Shown one piece after another: positions 1-8,779 of a stretch of DNA of 62,374 nt. This DNA comes from Acidobacteriota bacterium (GTDB lineage Bacteria > Acidobacteriota > Holophagae > Thermotomaculales > Thermotomaculaceae), in NCBI GenBank assembly GCA_013152385.1, contig JAADGL010000041.1, forward strand, positions 1 through 62,374, in the 5' to 3' direction. Within the stretch, counting starts at the first letter, position 1; every line of letters begins with the position of its first letter. The notes beneath the pieces were generated by a model that was given only the letters and a program-made list of their open reading frames with translations, was not told the origin of the DNA and made no database searches. Both the position numbers and the translations under genes were made by a program.

Positions 1-138
1 CTCATTCAGTAAACCGTCAACCTTTATTGTCGTGTCAATAAAGGGAATTTTCCATTGCGGGACCGCTTCTTTTCCATACACGCTCACACAATTGAGTATT
101 ACCCATCCGATAACGACGACAAACAAACGGTGTTTCAC
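1..138 (-). CDS. Exported CBM9-like protein, N-terminal fragment
   Basis: Only the first 46 codons are in the window; the gene runs off the left edge. It starts at a GTG (138-136) preceded by a strong ribosome-binding site (GGAGGAAGGA). The first 22 residues form a signal peptide: basic MKHR, then a hydrophobic run ending near VYG. The mature start contains the pattern VDGLLNE, close to the I-D-G-x-L-x-E signature at the beginning of CBM9-type carbohydrate-binding domains, which are often fused to outer-membrane or surface proteins (DUF5916 group). The CBM9 call rests on this short motif only, so it is tentative. Export is well supported. Confidence 0.55.
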   Translation of the reverse strand, partial: MKHRLFVVVIGWVILNCVSVYGKEAVPQWKIPFIDTTIKVDGLLNE

Positions 139-273
139 TGTATCCTTCCTCCCCCGATTTCTCCTGAACCCATTGCCGCATCAATATAACCGCTTCCCAT
201 CAATCCGGGAAAATCTTATAACATCAAACATAGCAGCTTGTCCTGAATTTAAAAAGGGGTAATTTTGTTCGAT

Positions 274-285
274 TTTCAGCTGAAA
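274..285. promoter_or_regulatory. 12-bp perfect palindrome between araC-type gene and CBM9-like gene
   Basis: The site TTTCAGCTGAAA reads the same on both strands. It lies just after the AraC-type regulator gene and about 135 bases upstream of the start of the CBM9-like gene, in the promoter region of the latter. A possible extended -10 (TG-T-TATAAG on the minus strand, about 209-216) sits between the palindrome and the start codon. An operator is possible, but a 12-bp palindrome can also arise by chance. Confidence 0.25.
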
Positions 286-303
286 GTTATTGAGGCTTCC
301 TTA

Positions 304-999
304 CTATCGTAGATTATTGATTTCAGATGCATCAAGACGGGGAATTTTGGTCCGGCAGCGGAATCCGGAAGGACAGAAGCCGAATGCTTCCCTAAAAACT
401 CTGCGAAAATATTTCGGGCTGGAAAAACCAAGGTGTTGAGAAATATCCGTAACCGTCATATTTCCGTTCTTACCGGCAAGACACAGCATTGCCCGGCAAA
501 GTTTTTCGCTCATAATCAACTGATGGGGTGTTTTCCCCGTTTCCTTTCTCACACGGACCGTAAAATAACTCCGGCTGTATCCCATACTCCCGGCAAAATC
601 ATCAACACGAATGTTCCGCAGCTGACTGTCATGAAGTTGTTTTAGTTTTTCTCTCACCTGCTCACGAAAGCTCTTTCCGTTTTCTGCCGCGGTTTCTGTT
701 TCAGTGAATATTTCAATGATTTTTTCAACAGCCGATTCAATTGCTTCGGATGCTGTACACACAGACTCCGAAAGGTTCAAAACAGAATAATTGAAATTCG
801 GCGTTTGACGCAGGCCATGCTTTCTGCCGGTTTCAACAAGTATTCGTGCCGTTAATTTCTCATTATCCTTTATCCCGTTATTGCCACCGTAAAATCGTGT
901 CAAAATATTCCGGATTTCGGTTTTCAGTATGCCCGGAGAATTTTCTTCAAAACGAATACAAAGGTACATCGCAAACGCGTCCACCGCCATAGCGTTCAA
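304..999 (-). CDS. AraC-family transcriptional regulator
   Basis: The C-terminal part (about residues 125-215) is an AraC/XylS double helix-turn-helix domain. The second helix-turn-helix carries the family pattern VTDISQHLGFSSPKYFRRVF, followed by FGFCPSGFR. The first 120 residues match no ligand-binding fold I recognise. The TTG start at 999 is chosen because GGAGG lies seven bases upstream; an ATG at 990 is the alternative. The frame stays open upstream of the TTG into the preceding gene, so a longer ancestral N-terminus cannot be excluded. The regulator lies just upstream of, and on the same strand as, the CBM9-like gene, which may be its target. Confidence 0.85.
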   Translation of the reverse strand: MNAMAVDAFAMYLCIRFEENSPGILKTEIRNILTRFYGGNNGIKDNEKLTARILVETGRKHGLRQTPNFNYSVLNLSESVCTASEAIESAVEKIIEIFTETETAAENGKSFREQVREKLKQLHDSQLRNIRVDDFAGSMGYSRSYFTVRVRKETGKTPHQLIMSEKLCRAMLCLAGKNGNMTVTDISQHLGFSSPKYFRRVFREAFGFCPSGFRCRTKIPRLDASEINNLR

Positions 1000-1090
1000 T
1001 TTGATGCCTCCAAAACAGATTGCCGTATCGGCCTTTTTTCTCTCAATTCGATTCCTCCCGAATCTGCCCTGCCAGAAGACAGCAGCGCCA

Positions 1091-1387
1091 TCAATCCATT
1101 GGCCTGCGGATCAGGCGGTGCAGCAGAGAAAACGCCATATCATCCGGAAGCTGATAGCCGCAGATGGCACATTCACGGTTTTCATTTCGAATAAGTTCAC
1201 CGCAAATCGGGCAACTCCGGCCGCACAGGTGCCTCAGCAGGATAAGTGAACCGGAAAGAAGTATCCCCGCACCGGTAAGAATTCCGATGACAAGAAAGAG
1301 GGGCATCATGTTAAGAAAAGACGATAAGATAATGATTAAAATGCCGATTAAAATTGAAAAAGAACCAAAAACTTTTGCGTCTTCCAT
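1091..1387 (-). CDS. Small membrane protein with C-terminal zinc ribbon
   Basis: A 98-residue protein with two predicted membrane helices (about residues 8-24 and 28-51). A zinc-ribbon-like knuckle pair follows: C59-x2-C62 and C73-x2-C76, both followed by Gly. The ATG at 1387 is preferred over an in-frame start at 1423 because GGGAGGGAAAG sits directly before it. The gene precedes the AraC-type regulator on the same strand, 91 bases apart. Zinc ribbons fused to short membrane anchors are common in small uncharacterised bacterial proteins. No specific function can be assigned. Confidence 0.7.
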   Translation of the reverse strand: MEDAKVFGSFSILIGILIIILSSFLNMMPLFLVIGILTGAGILLSGSLILLRHLCGRSCPICGELIRNENRECAICGYQLPDDMAFSLLHRLIRRPMD

Positions 1388-1575
1388 CTTTCCCTCCCTT
1401 GCAATACACTTCACACATAACATAAAGCAAGGTTAATGCCAGATTTTTACCGGAACTGAAAATAATTTCTACTGAAGAATCAGTATGTTAGAAAAACACC
1501 GGCAACAAATTTTGTTTTTTGAGGGAAAATGGCGGCAAAAGTGTAAAAAAAAGTTTACGCCGGGAGTGGCAGAGA

Positions 1576-2310
1576 TTAACTCTCCTGATGCTTTTTGGCA
1601 ATGAAAGTAGATAAAATCGCATAAATTTCTTCATATTCAGGGAAATTTTGCTTCAGCCAGTGGGCCTGCAGCCGAACTGTTTCCACATCTCCGCGGGCGG
1701 CAGGGCCGGTAGTCCTGCTCAATATTCGCCCTTTTTCAAACTGGCTGATATGCGGAATGAATAAAGAATTCAACAAATCACGGAAAGGAATGCCGGTCTG
1801 CCGACAGATTGCCTCAGCCGCAGCAACAGGAATATCCGTCAGATTCCCCATGAAGACACAAGCAATATGGTAGGCAATTTTCTGTTCCGATGAAATTTCC
1901 GCCCATTTTCCCTTCCATGCACGAACTTGCTTAATCAATATTTTTCTCAGGCTTTCGTCGCCCTCAAAGACCCAGAGGATGTCCCCGGGCATTTCGGTAA
2001 GCGGAACCGGAAAGGAATGGGCCGGGTGAAGTGACGCCACCGGGATTTCGGGGCGCACGGCAATGTTTTTCGAAGGCAATAATCCGCTGGTATGGATAAA
2101 TCCGGTGCAGCACGGGGCTTGCACTGCGATTCTTACCGCCGTTTCTTTCAGAACTTTTTCCGGCACTGCAAACCAGATTAGATCAGCGTGTTCAGGGGTA
2201 TCTGCGACAAAAACCCCGCTTTTTATCAATCCGTTGACAATTGTCTGTCCCAAACGGCCCCGGCCGACCACACAGTGGGTTAAAGCCGCCTCCGGTTTTT
2301 CCATATTCAT
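1576..2310 (-). CDS. Rossmann-like protein with DUF2520
   Basis: The 244-residue product begins with a beta strand and a G-x-G-x-x-G dinucleotide loop (GRGRLG, residues 16-21). Its C-terminal half has the pattern of DUF2520, the helical domain related to those of ProC/PanE-type dehydrogenases. Motifs such as HTSG and SLHPAHSF are typical of this family. The function of the family is not established; NAD(P)-dependent reduction is an inference. The start at 2310 overlaps the truB stop (ATGA), with GGAAAAGGTG upstream. It is the last gene of the rimP-truB operon. Confidence 0.75.
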   Translation of the reverse strand: MNMEKPEAALTHCVVGRGRLGQTIVNGLIKSGVFVADTPEHADLIWFAVPEKVLKETAVRIAVQAPCCTGFIHTSGLLPSKNIAVRPEIPVASLHPAHSFPVPLTEMPGDILWVFEGDESLRKILIKQVRAWKGKWAEISSEQKIAYHIACVFMGNLTDIPVAAAEAICRQTGIPFRDLLNSLFIPHISQFEKGRILSRTTGPAARGDVETVRLQAHWLKQNFPEYEEIYAILSTFIAKKHQES

Positions 2311-3176
2311 ATCCGAAACACCTTTTCCGGCTGAATCCGGCTTCCGGCACTGCCGTTCAGGGTAACACGGCAGAGGGCACAAAGGGTTTCAAAGTAATCG
2401 TTGAAAACCCGTATCAGCTGTCCATCTTCCAGAAATACTCCCCTGAGAAGCAGCGATCTCCCCGAAACAAGCGCGTCAATGGAAGATACGTCCAGTGAAA
2501 ACGATTCAATTTCCGGAAGTATCAAATGGTGAGGAATGGGAGACAGCTGCTCAACCGGACAGCTGTCTGCCAGTTTATAGGGGCCGATTCCGGTACGACA
2601 AAGGGTTTTGACCGCCGCTCCGACTCCGAGAAATTCCCCGAGGTCCCGGGCAATGGAACGGATATAGGTTCCGGTGCCGCATTCAACTTCCAGTGTAACA
2701 AAGGGAATGTCAACGCGAATATTCCGTATATCATGAACCACAACTTCAACCGCTTTTGCTTCCAGTTTCACGCCGTTGCGATTCATTTTGTAGAGACGTT
2801 TCCCATTTACCTGTTTGGCGGATATTGCGGGTGGTTTCTGTACAATTGTTCCTTTAAACCGCTCCAGCCCGCCCAGAATATCCGTTTCCCGGATACCGTC
2901 CACTGCCGTTTCCTTCAATACGGCACCGGTCATGTCATCCGTGTCGGTTGTTACTCCCAGCCGGAATGTGGCAAGGTAGGTTTTGCCGTAACGGTGAAAA
3001 TAATCTGCCAGCCGTGTATAGGAACCTGTGGCAACGATCAACAGGCCGGTTGCGAAAGGGTCAAGGGTCCCGGCATGGCCGACTCGGCGGATTCCCGTTG
3101 TCTTGCGTACCTCCCGGACCACATCGAAGGATGTTATGCCATCCGCTTTATCAATCAGATAAATTTGATTCTTCAT
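2307..3176 (-). CDS. truB: tRNA pseudouridine(55) synthase TruB
   Basis: TruB converts U55 of the tRNA T-loop to pseudouridine. The protein (289 residues from the ATG at 3176) opens with the usual IDKADGITSFDVV segment and has the catalytic motif GHAGTLDPFATG, with Asp39 as nucleophile. The C-terminal part (from about residue 220) looks like the short PUA-like TruB C-terminal domain. An in-frame extension to 3344 has no family match, and 3176 gives the canonical N-terminus. The start lies inside the end of nrnA (26-base overlap), suggesting coupled translation. Confidence 0.95.
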   Translation of the reverse strand: MKNQIYLIDKADGITSFDVVREVRKTTGIRRVGHAGTLDPFATGLLIVATGSYTRLADYFHRYGKTYLATFRLGVTTDTDDMTGAVLKETAVDGIRETDILGGLERFKGTIVQKPPAISAKQVNGKRLYKMNRNGVKLEAKAVEVVVHDIRNIRVDIPFVTLEVECGTGTYIRSIARDLGEFLGVGAAVKTLCRTGIGPYKLADSCPVEQLSPIPHHLILPEIESFSLDVSSIDALVSGRSLLLRGVFLEDGQLIRVFNDYFETLCALCRVTLNGSAGSRIQPEKVFRI

Positions 3177-4167
3177 TTTCTTCCCTGATGAACCGGACAA
3201 TTTCGGAAAGCAGGCAACCCGCCTCCCCTTTCCGGACAAAACCGGCCGCAGCACGGTGCCCACCGCCGCCCATTTTTGTTGCGGTTTTGTTGATAGACCA
3301 CTCCCCTTTACTCCGGAGAGAGACTTTGTAGACCGACGGAGCAATTTCCATCATGAACACAGCGGCTTTCACGCCCCGGATTCCACGGGGATAACCGGAA
3401 AAATTATCTGTATCTTCCGGAGAACAATTGTAAGATTTCAAATCATTCAGCCGGATTAAGCCGCTGGCAATCCTGCCGCTTTCATGCAACCGGATCCCGG
3501 AAAGAAAATGTCCGAGAAGCCGATAACGTTCCAGACGGTTTTCCTGATAAACCGCCTCACAAATCCGGCCGGCTTCTGCCCCCTTTCCCACAAGAAACGC
3601 AGCCGCAAAGAGGGCGGTTTCCGTAGTGTTTCCGTATGAAAATCCTCCGGTATCCGTATGGATTGCGGTGAAGAGGGCAGCGGCGATTTCCGGTGAAATT
3701 TCCTCTGAAAAGCGGCACCGCAGAAAAGCGGTGATAATTTCTCCGATACTGGAAGCCGTATTGTCCACGATATTGACGGTACCGTAAAAGCTGTTTCCGG
3801 GATGATGATCCAGATTAACCGTTTCTGCATAGTTCGACAATTGTATCCCGGACCGTTCCGGTGTTCCACATTCCAGAAGCAGCAGCGGCCGGCCGGCGCA
3901 ATCAAAACTATCACAAACCCGAACACTGTCCATACCGGGGAGAAAAGCGAAATTCGAAGGAACCGGATCAGCAGTCAACAGGGTTGACTCAAAATGCATT
4001 TTTCGGCGCAGTGAATAAAACGCCGACATGCTGCCGAGGCAATCGCCGTCCGCATTTCGATGGCCGGCAATGATCAGTTCCCGCCTATCTCGAAGAAGTT
4101 CGGCCAGAAAGTCAAAACCATGCTGTTCTCCCGTTATTTCATCACTGTTCACGGGGAGGCTGTCCAT
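3151..4167 (-). CDS. nrnA: DHH/DHHA1 phosphoesterase, NrnA type
   Basis: A 338-residue DHH-superfamily protein with the two-domain layout of NrnA, which degrades short oligoribonucleotides (nanoRNA) or pAp and, in some members, cyclic dinucleotides. Visible motifs are the metal-binding HRNADGD (residues 36-42), the signature DHH at 120-122 and the C-terminal DHHA1 glycine motif GGGGHRAAAG near residue 305. It lies between rbfA and truB, the usual position in this operon. The start overlaps the rbfA stop by 26 bases. Whether it acts on nanoRNA, pAp or c-di-AMP products cannot be told from sequence alone. Confidence 0.9.
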   Translation of the reverse strand: MDSLPVNSDEITGEQHGFDFLAELLRDRRELIIAGHRNADGDCLGSMSAFYSLRRKMHFESTLLTADPVPSNFAFLPGMDSVRVCDSFDCAGRPLLLLECGTPERSGIQLSNYAETVNLDHHPGNSFYGTVNIVDNTASSIGEIITAFLRCRFSEEISPEIAAALFTAIHTDTGGFSYGNTTETALFAAAFLVGKGAEAGRICEAVYQENRLERYRLLGHFLSGIRLHESGRIASGLIRLNDLKSYNCSPEDTDNFSGYPRGIRGVKAAVFMMEIAPSVYKVSLRSKGEWSINKTATKMGGGGHRAAAGFVRKGEAGCLLSEIVRFIREENEESNLSD

Positions 4168-4477
4168 AACTCATTTCCAGCATCTCATCATAAACAAAAC
4201 GTAATTCAGGTACATTTCTCAGATGGAGATGGCGGCCGACTTCTTTTCTCAGGGAACCTTTCAATTCTTCCAGCAGTTCTGCCGTTTCATCGCGGCTCCC
4301 TTCATCACCGAGCCGTGTGTAATAAACCGTCGCCACTCTGAAATCCGGATTCAACTCCACATGGGTAATGGTAATAAACCCCAGCCGCGGGTCTTTTACA
4401 CTGCGAAGAAGTTTCATTGAAATCAGAAAACGAATCTGATCCGCAATTCTATGCGCTGTTTTATCATGTCTCTTCAT
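4142..4477 (-). CDS. rbfA: 30S ribosome-binding factor RbfA
   Basis: RbfA assists late maturation of the 30S subunit and 16S rRNA 5'-end processing. The 111-residue length is normal, and the core DPRLGFITITHVELNPDF and the C-terminal RHLHLRNVPELRFVYD segment are family hallmarks. It follows infB by 68 bases on the same strand. Within those 68 bases I see no gene and no clear terminator, so it probably belongs to the rimP-nusA-infB transcript. Confidence 0.95.
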   Translation of the reverse strand: MKRHDKTAHRIADQIRFLISMKLLRSVKDPRLGFITITHVELNPDFRVATVYYTRLGDEGSRDETAELLEELKGSLRKEVGRHLHLRNVPELRFVYDEMLEMSYGQPPREQ

Positions 4478-4545
4478 GTCAATTCTTCCTGTTTATACAG
4501 CTTTCCAAAATCCGTGCCGTACCGGCGGCATCTACCGGGCAACTG

Positions 4546-6768
4546 TCACTCCAGGGTGGCGGCAGTTTCCTTTTTTACATACATCTCAATTTCATCGCCT
4601 TCCCGGATATCTTTCAGGTTTTCAATGCCGATTCCGCATTCAAATCCCTGTTTTACCTCCGATGCGTCGTCTTTGAAACGTTTCAAAGAACTGAGGCGGC
4701 CGTCATGAATCATGACATTATCCCGGTACACCCGGACCAGCCCCTTTCGCGTAATTACGCCGTCCGTCACATAACAACCGGCAATAAAGCCGATTTTCGG
4801 CACTTTAAAAACCTGCCGGACTTCCGCGTGTCCGATGACCTCTTCGGTAATATCCGGTTCCAGCATTCCCAGCATGGCGGCACGAATTTCATTGGTCAAT
4901 TCATAAATAATGTTGTGAATCCGGATTTCAACACCTTCCTGTTCCGCCAAACGGACAGTTTTCTTGTCCGCTCTGACATGGAATCCGAGAACAATTGCAT
5001 TGGATGCGGATGCCAGAAGTACATCGTTTTCGCTGATTGCTCCGACACCTTTGTGAATCACGTTCAATTTCACTTTCCGGGTTGTCAGTTTATTCAGCAT
5101 TGCCTCAATGGTCTCCACAGAGCCCTGAACATCGCATTTGAGGATAATCGGCAGTTCTTTTACACCTTCGTCCTCCACCCTCCGGAACAGCTCATCCAGG
5201 CTCAGCTTTTTGGCAGGTTCGGATCTGTTTAACTCGTCATAACGCATCTTCTTCGCCTGCGCAATCTCACGGGCCAGAGACTCATTCGGCACCACATAAA
5301 ATTTGTCGCCCGCCATGGGAACATCGTTAAAACCCAGAATTTCAACCGGATCCGACGGAGCCGCTTCTTTCAGCTGTTTTCCGTGTTCATTGAACATTGC
5401 CCGCACTTTACCGAAAGTAACGCCGCAGGTAAAGATGTCTCCGACACGCAATGTGCCGTTTTGAACCAGCACGGTCGCCACCGGGCCTTTTCCTTTATCC
5501 ACTTTCGCTTCAATGATGGAACCTTTCGCGCTGGCGGTCGGATCTGCCCTCAAATCCAGCATTTCTGCCACAAGGGAAATGTATTCGATCAGTTCATCAA
5601 TCCCCTTCCCTGTTTTTGCGGAAACTTCAACCGCAATAATATCTCCGCCGTAATCTTCCACAACCAAATCGTGTTCCAGCAGCTGCTGTTTTACCCGATC
5701 CGGGTTTGCCTCCGGTTTATCCACCTTGTTAATCGCAACAATGATTGCAACCCCGGCAGCCTGGGAATGGTTGATTGCTTCAATGGTCTGAGGCTTCAAC
5801 CCCTCTTCAGCAGCAACCACCAGAATGACGATATCTGTCACATCCGCGCCCCGTGCCCGCATCAGGGTAAAAGCTTCATGGCCCGGCGTATCAAGAAACG
5901 TAATCCGTTTTCCGTCAGCTTCAATTTGATAAGCGCCGATATGCTGTGTAATGCCTCCGGCCTCCCGGTCGGTAATATGGCTGGAACGAATCTTGTCAAG
6001 AAGAGATGTTTTCCCGTGATCCACATGCCCCATCAGGGTAACAACAGGAATTCTCGGTTTCAGAGAATCCGGATTGTCCGGTTTTTCAAGTTCTGCCAAC
6101 GCTTCATGCTCATGCTCAATGAATTCCACAAGGTAACCGAATTCTCCGGCAATTTCCTCCACAAGTTCGGAATCCACAATCTGATTGGCGCCGGCACTGA
6201 TACCTCTTTTACGAAGCTCTAACATTACATCCTTGGTTTTGCATTCCATCCGTGACGCCAACTGTCGAACCGTCACATAGCGGGACAGGGCCAAAACGCC
6301 TTTATCTCCGGGTTCCGGCTTCTTCCCAGCTTTCTTCGCTTCTGATTTTGCCTTCTTTTTTCCCCTTTCCGTTTCAGGTTCAGATTTTTTACCGATCTCA
6401 GCCTTTGCTTTCTCAGCTTCCGATTTTTTCGGTTTCGATTTTTCACCGGTGGATTTTTTCGATTTCGGCGTTTTGTCCTTCTCCGGGGACGTTTCTTTGG
6501 GTTCCGCTTTTTTTCCGCTTTTTTTCTCTGTTCCGCCTTTCTTCTCTTTCGATGCTGACTTTTTGCCGGAAGCCGGCTGTTTTTCCGCGGAAGTTTTCTT
6601 CTTTTTCTCTTCCGCAGCCAGTTTCTTCTTTGCGGCAGACAACATGTCTTCTGTCAAAACACTCATATGGGATTTAACTTCAAATCCGTTTTCCTTAAAG
6701 AAAGAAATGAGCTCCCGGCTGGTCAGCTTCAATTCCTTTGCCAACTCATGAACCCGTTTTCCAGTCAT
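4546..6768 (-). CDS. infB: Translation initiation factor IF-2
   Basis: IF-2 is the GTPase that delivers initiator fMet-tRNA to the ribosome. The 740-residue protein has an N-terminal IF2_N segment (residues 1-50). A long Lys/Glu/Ser-rich low-complexity linker (about 45-155) and a second IF2_N-like segment (160-215) follow. The G domain has GHVDHGKT (247-254), DTPGH (293-297) and a NKVD motif, and domains II-IV complete the protein. The start codon overlaps the nusA stop (TAATG). The basic linker is variable between species and is presumably flexible. Confidence 0.97.
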   Translation of the reverse strand: MTGKRVHELAKELKLTSRELISFFKENGFEVKSHMSVLTEDMLSAAKKKLAAEEKKKKTSAEKQPASGKKSASKEKKGGTEKKSGKKAEPKETSPEKDKTPKSKKSTGEKSKPKKSEAEKAKAEIGKKSEPETERGKKKAKSEAKKAGKKPEPGDKGVLALSRYVTVRQLASRMECKTKDVMLELRKRGISAGANQIVDSELVEEIAGEFGYLVEFIEHEHEALAELEKPDNPDSLKPRIPVVTLMGHVDHGKTSLLDKIRSSHITDREAGGITQHIGAYQIEADGKRITFLDTPGHEAFTLMRARGADVTDIVILVVAAEEGLKPQTIEAINHSQAAGVAIIVAINKVDKPEANPDRVKQQLLEHDLVVEDYGGDIIAVEVSAKTGKGIDELIEYISLVAEMLDLRADPTASAKGSIIEAKVDKGKGPVATVLVQNGTLRVGDIFTCGVTFGKVRAMFNEHGKQLKEAAPSDPVEILGFNDVPMAGDKFYVVPNESLAREIAQAKKMRYDELNRSEPAKKLSLDELFRRVEDEGVKELPIILKCDVQGSVETIEAMLNKLTTRKVKLNVIHKGVGAISENDVLLASASNAIVLGFHVRADKKTVRLAEQEGVEIRIHNIIYELTNEIRAAMLGMLEPDITEEVIGHAEVRQVFKVPKIGFIAGCYVTDGVITRKGLVRVYRDNVMIHDGRLSSLKRFKDDASEVKQGFECGIGIENLKDIREGDEIEMYVKKETAATLE

Positions 6769-8087
6769 TACTTCGCCTCCTCTTCCAGAAACTTCTTCGC
6801 TTTGAGGAGAAGTTTTTCGGCAGATTTACGGCCAAAACCCGACACATCACTTAACTCTTCCACAGTTGAACCCGCAATTGTCTCAACCGAAGTGAAGCCG
6901 GAAGCAGCCAGTTTTGCCTCTGTTTTTACCCCGACACCGGGCATATCGCTGATGGGTGTTCCGTCAGCGGGGTCGCGGGGCGGGCCGGCAAGATCACTCT
7001 CATGCCCCCCCATCTGCGCCATAATCTCAATTTTTTTATCCGCTTCTTTTTTAACATCAATGGTCCAGCCCACCAGCTTGCTGGCCAGGCGTACATTCTG
7101 CCCGTGCGTCCCGATTGCCAGACTATACTGCTCCTCGGAAACAATAGCTTCGAGGCGTTTCTCTTCCCTGTCCACAATGCTCATCCGGAGCACCTTCGAC
7201 GGGCTCATGGCATTGGCGGCAAAATGTTCAATATCATCTTCATATTTGATTACGTCGATTTTTTCACCCCGAAGTTCTTTTAAAACCGCTTTAATCCGGG
7301 AACCGCCGACGCCAACGCATGCCCCGATGGGGTCCACGTCGTTCTCATTGGAAAAAACCGCGATTTTTGAACGGTCTCCCGGTTCTCTGACAATATTCCG
7401 AATCAATACCGTACCGTCATAGACTTCCGGCACTTCCATCTCAAATAATTTGATCAGAAGTTTGGGATCGGTTCGGGACAGCTCAACCTGAACATCACCG
7501 GTTTTGTGGATTTCAAGAATCACCGCGCGAATCCGGTCACCGACGTTGTAGCGTTCCCGGGGAAGCATATTTTCCCGGCGGATTACACCTTCCGTCTTTC
7601 CCATATCCACGATAATACTGCCTCTCTCAAAACGCCGGACCGTTACGTTGACAACCTCTCCGACTCTATCCTCAAACTCTTTGTAAATATTGTAGCGCTC
7701 AAATTCCTTTACTTTCTGGACAATCACCTGCTTTGCCGCATTGGCGGCAATCCGACCCATCTCGGATTTGTCTTTTAAAAAACGCATCCTGTCACCGACT
7801 GAAACGGATTCATCCAACTCTTTTGCCTCCGCCAAAGCAATTTCCGCCGAAGGATCTTCAACTTCCTCCACAACGGTTTTAACCGCCGCGATTTCAATAT
7901 CCCCGGTTTCTTCATTGATGTTTACTTCAAATTCGCTTTCATTCCGGTAGAACTTCGATGCCGCATTGACCATGGCATCCTTCAGCATCTCCAGAATAAT
8001 TTCCTCGTCAATGTTCTTTTCATGCGCCAGCTGATGAATCGCACTCAAAAGAACTTTGGCTGACGGTTGTGTCTTACTCTTCGCCAT
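6768..8087 (-). CDS. nusA: Transcription termination/antitermination factor NusA
   Basis: NusA binds RNA polymerase and modulates pausing, termination and antitermination. The 439-residue product shows the N-terminal polymerase-binding domain (about 1-130), an S1 domain (DRVGEVVNVTVRRFERG onward) and tandem KH domains (around PIGACVGVGGSRIKAV and YSLAIGTHGQNVRLA). A C-terminal helix-hairpin-helix region (MPGVGVKTEAKL, VSGFGRKSAEKL) resembles acidic-repeat modules. It is preceded by rimP with a 29-base gap and is fused by a one-base overlap to infB. As in other bacteria it may autoregulate this operon through the leader hairpin at 8605-8627. Confidence 0.97.
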   Translation of the reverse strand: MAKSKTQPSAKVLLSAIHQLAHEKNIDEEIILEMLKDAMVNAASKFYRNESEFEVNINEETGDIEIAAVKTVVEEVEDPSAEIALAEAKELDESVSVGDRMRFLKDKSEMGRIAANAAKQVIVQKVKEFERYNIYKEFEDRVGEVVNVTVRRFERGSIIVDMGKTEGVIRRENMLPRERYNVGDRIRAVILEIHKTGDVQVELSRTDPKLLIKLFEMEVPEVYDGTVLIRNIVREPGDRSKIAVFSNENDVDPIGACVGVGGSRIKAVLKELRGEKIDVIKYEDDIEHFAANAMSPSKVLRMSIVDREEKRLEAIVSEEQYSLAIGTHGQNVRLASKLVGWTIDVKKEADKKIEIMAQMGGHESDLAGPPRDPADGTPISDMPGVGVKTEAKLAASGFTSVETIAGSTVEELSDVSGFGRKSAEKLLLKAKKFLEEEAK

Positions 8088-8116
8088 AATCCACCCTCTC
8101 TCTTTATTTTTAATCG

Positions 8117-8581
8117 TTACAAATCAATATCACGAATCAGGTTTGCCCGGACAATATCGGAAAACGGCACAGTAAATAATTCTTTGTCACACATAACCTG
8201 CACCTGCCCGCTGCTCTTATCCGCGCCCTGCAAAATTCCGGTCAACTTCCGGCGGCCTTCAACCGGCCGGCGGAGTTTCATCCGAATCTGTTCGCCGGCA
8301 AACTTTTCATAATCCTGTATCTTTCCCATAACCCGATTTATACCGGGAGAGGACACTTCGAGAACATAGGCATGGGGAATCACATCTTCCACATCCAGTT
8401 CAACCGCAAGCTGACGGCTCAGTTTTGTGCAGTCGGAAATTGTCACGCCGCCGTCCCTGTCAATGTAAAGACGCAGAAACCACTTTTTTCCCTCGGAAAC
8501 CAACTCGGCATGCACCAGTTCCAAACCTTCTGAAACCGCGATTTCTTCTGCCATTTCCATGACTTTTTCAAGGATTCCCAC
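8117..8581 (-). CDS. rimP: Ribosome maturation factor RimP
   Basis: RimP is needed for 30S subunit maturation. Family features include the EGLELVHAELVSEG segment, LYIDRDGGVTISDC and LEVSSPGINR. I prefer the GTG at 8581: the sequence GGAGGAG (8591-8597) lies nine bases before it and the resulting 154-residue protein has a normal N-terminus. An in-frame ATG at 8599 would be only five bases after a U-tract and would have no ribosome-binding site. The gene heads the rimP-nusA-infB-rbfA-nrnA-truB run and sits directly behind a terminator-like hairpin. Confidence 0.93.
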   Translation of the reverse strand: MGILEKVMEMAEEIAVSEGLELVHAELVSEGKKWFLRLYIDRDGGVTISDCTKLSRQLAVELDVEDVIPHAYVLEVSSPGINRVMGKIQDYEKFAGEQIRMKLRRPVEGRRKLTGILQGADKSSGQVQVMCDKELFTVPFSDIVRANLIRDIDL

Positions 8582-8604
8582 CGTACTGTACTCCTCCATT
8601 AAGC

Positions 8605-8627
8605 AAAAAAAAGTGGGCTATGCCCAC
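8605..8627 (-). terminator. Hairpin plus U-tract in the rimP leader (candidate attenuator)
   Basis: Read on the minus strand, a perfect six-pair stem (GTGGGC/GCCCAC, three-base loop) is followed at once by eight T residues. This is the form of a Rho-independent terminator. It points toward rimP, and no minus-strand gene lies upstream, because the next gene (8780) is on the plus strand. It therefore sits between a candidate promoter (8660-8688) and the rimP ribosome-binding site. Premature termination that is relieved under some condition is the simplest reading. NusA-dependent autoregulation is an inference from known nusA operons. Confidence 0.7.
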
Positions 8628-8659
8628 CTTTCTCAAATTTCGCTCTTTCAGGCAGCCAT

Positions 8660-8688
8660 AGTATTTCACTTTTCCCCGAAAGGTTCAA
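8660..8688 (-). promoter_or_regulatory. Candidate sigma-70 promoter of the rimP operon
   Basis: On the minus strand, TTGAAC (8688-8683) and AATACT (8665-8660) are separated by 17 bases. This would start transcription about 25 bases before the leader hairpin. An overlapping alternative -10, TACTAT, would give a 19-base spacer. A CATAAT at 8700-8705 on the plus strand may serve the divergent HD-domain gene. Confidence 0.5.
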
Positions 8689-8779
8689 GGTTTTTCTGGC
8701 ATAATCGCTCAGATTCCGCTATCTATGGGCCTCTCTTTACGATAAAATCAAAAAGAAAAAGGATAAGGAGAGATGTCTG

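Noticed and set aside
4417-5232. A 271-codon open frame on the plus strand inside infB
   Set aside because: It lies wholly antisense to a well-conserved part of infB and has no protein family pattern; it is a by-product of codon bias.
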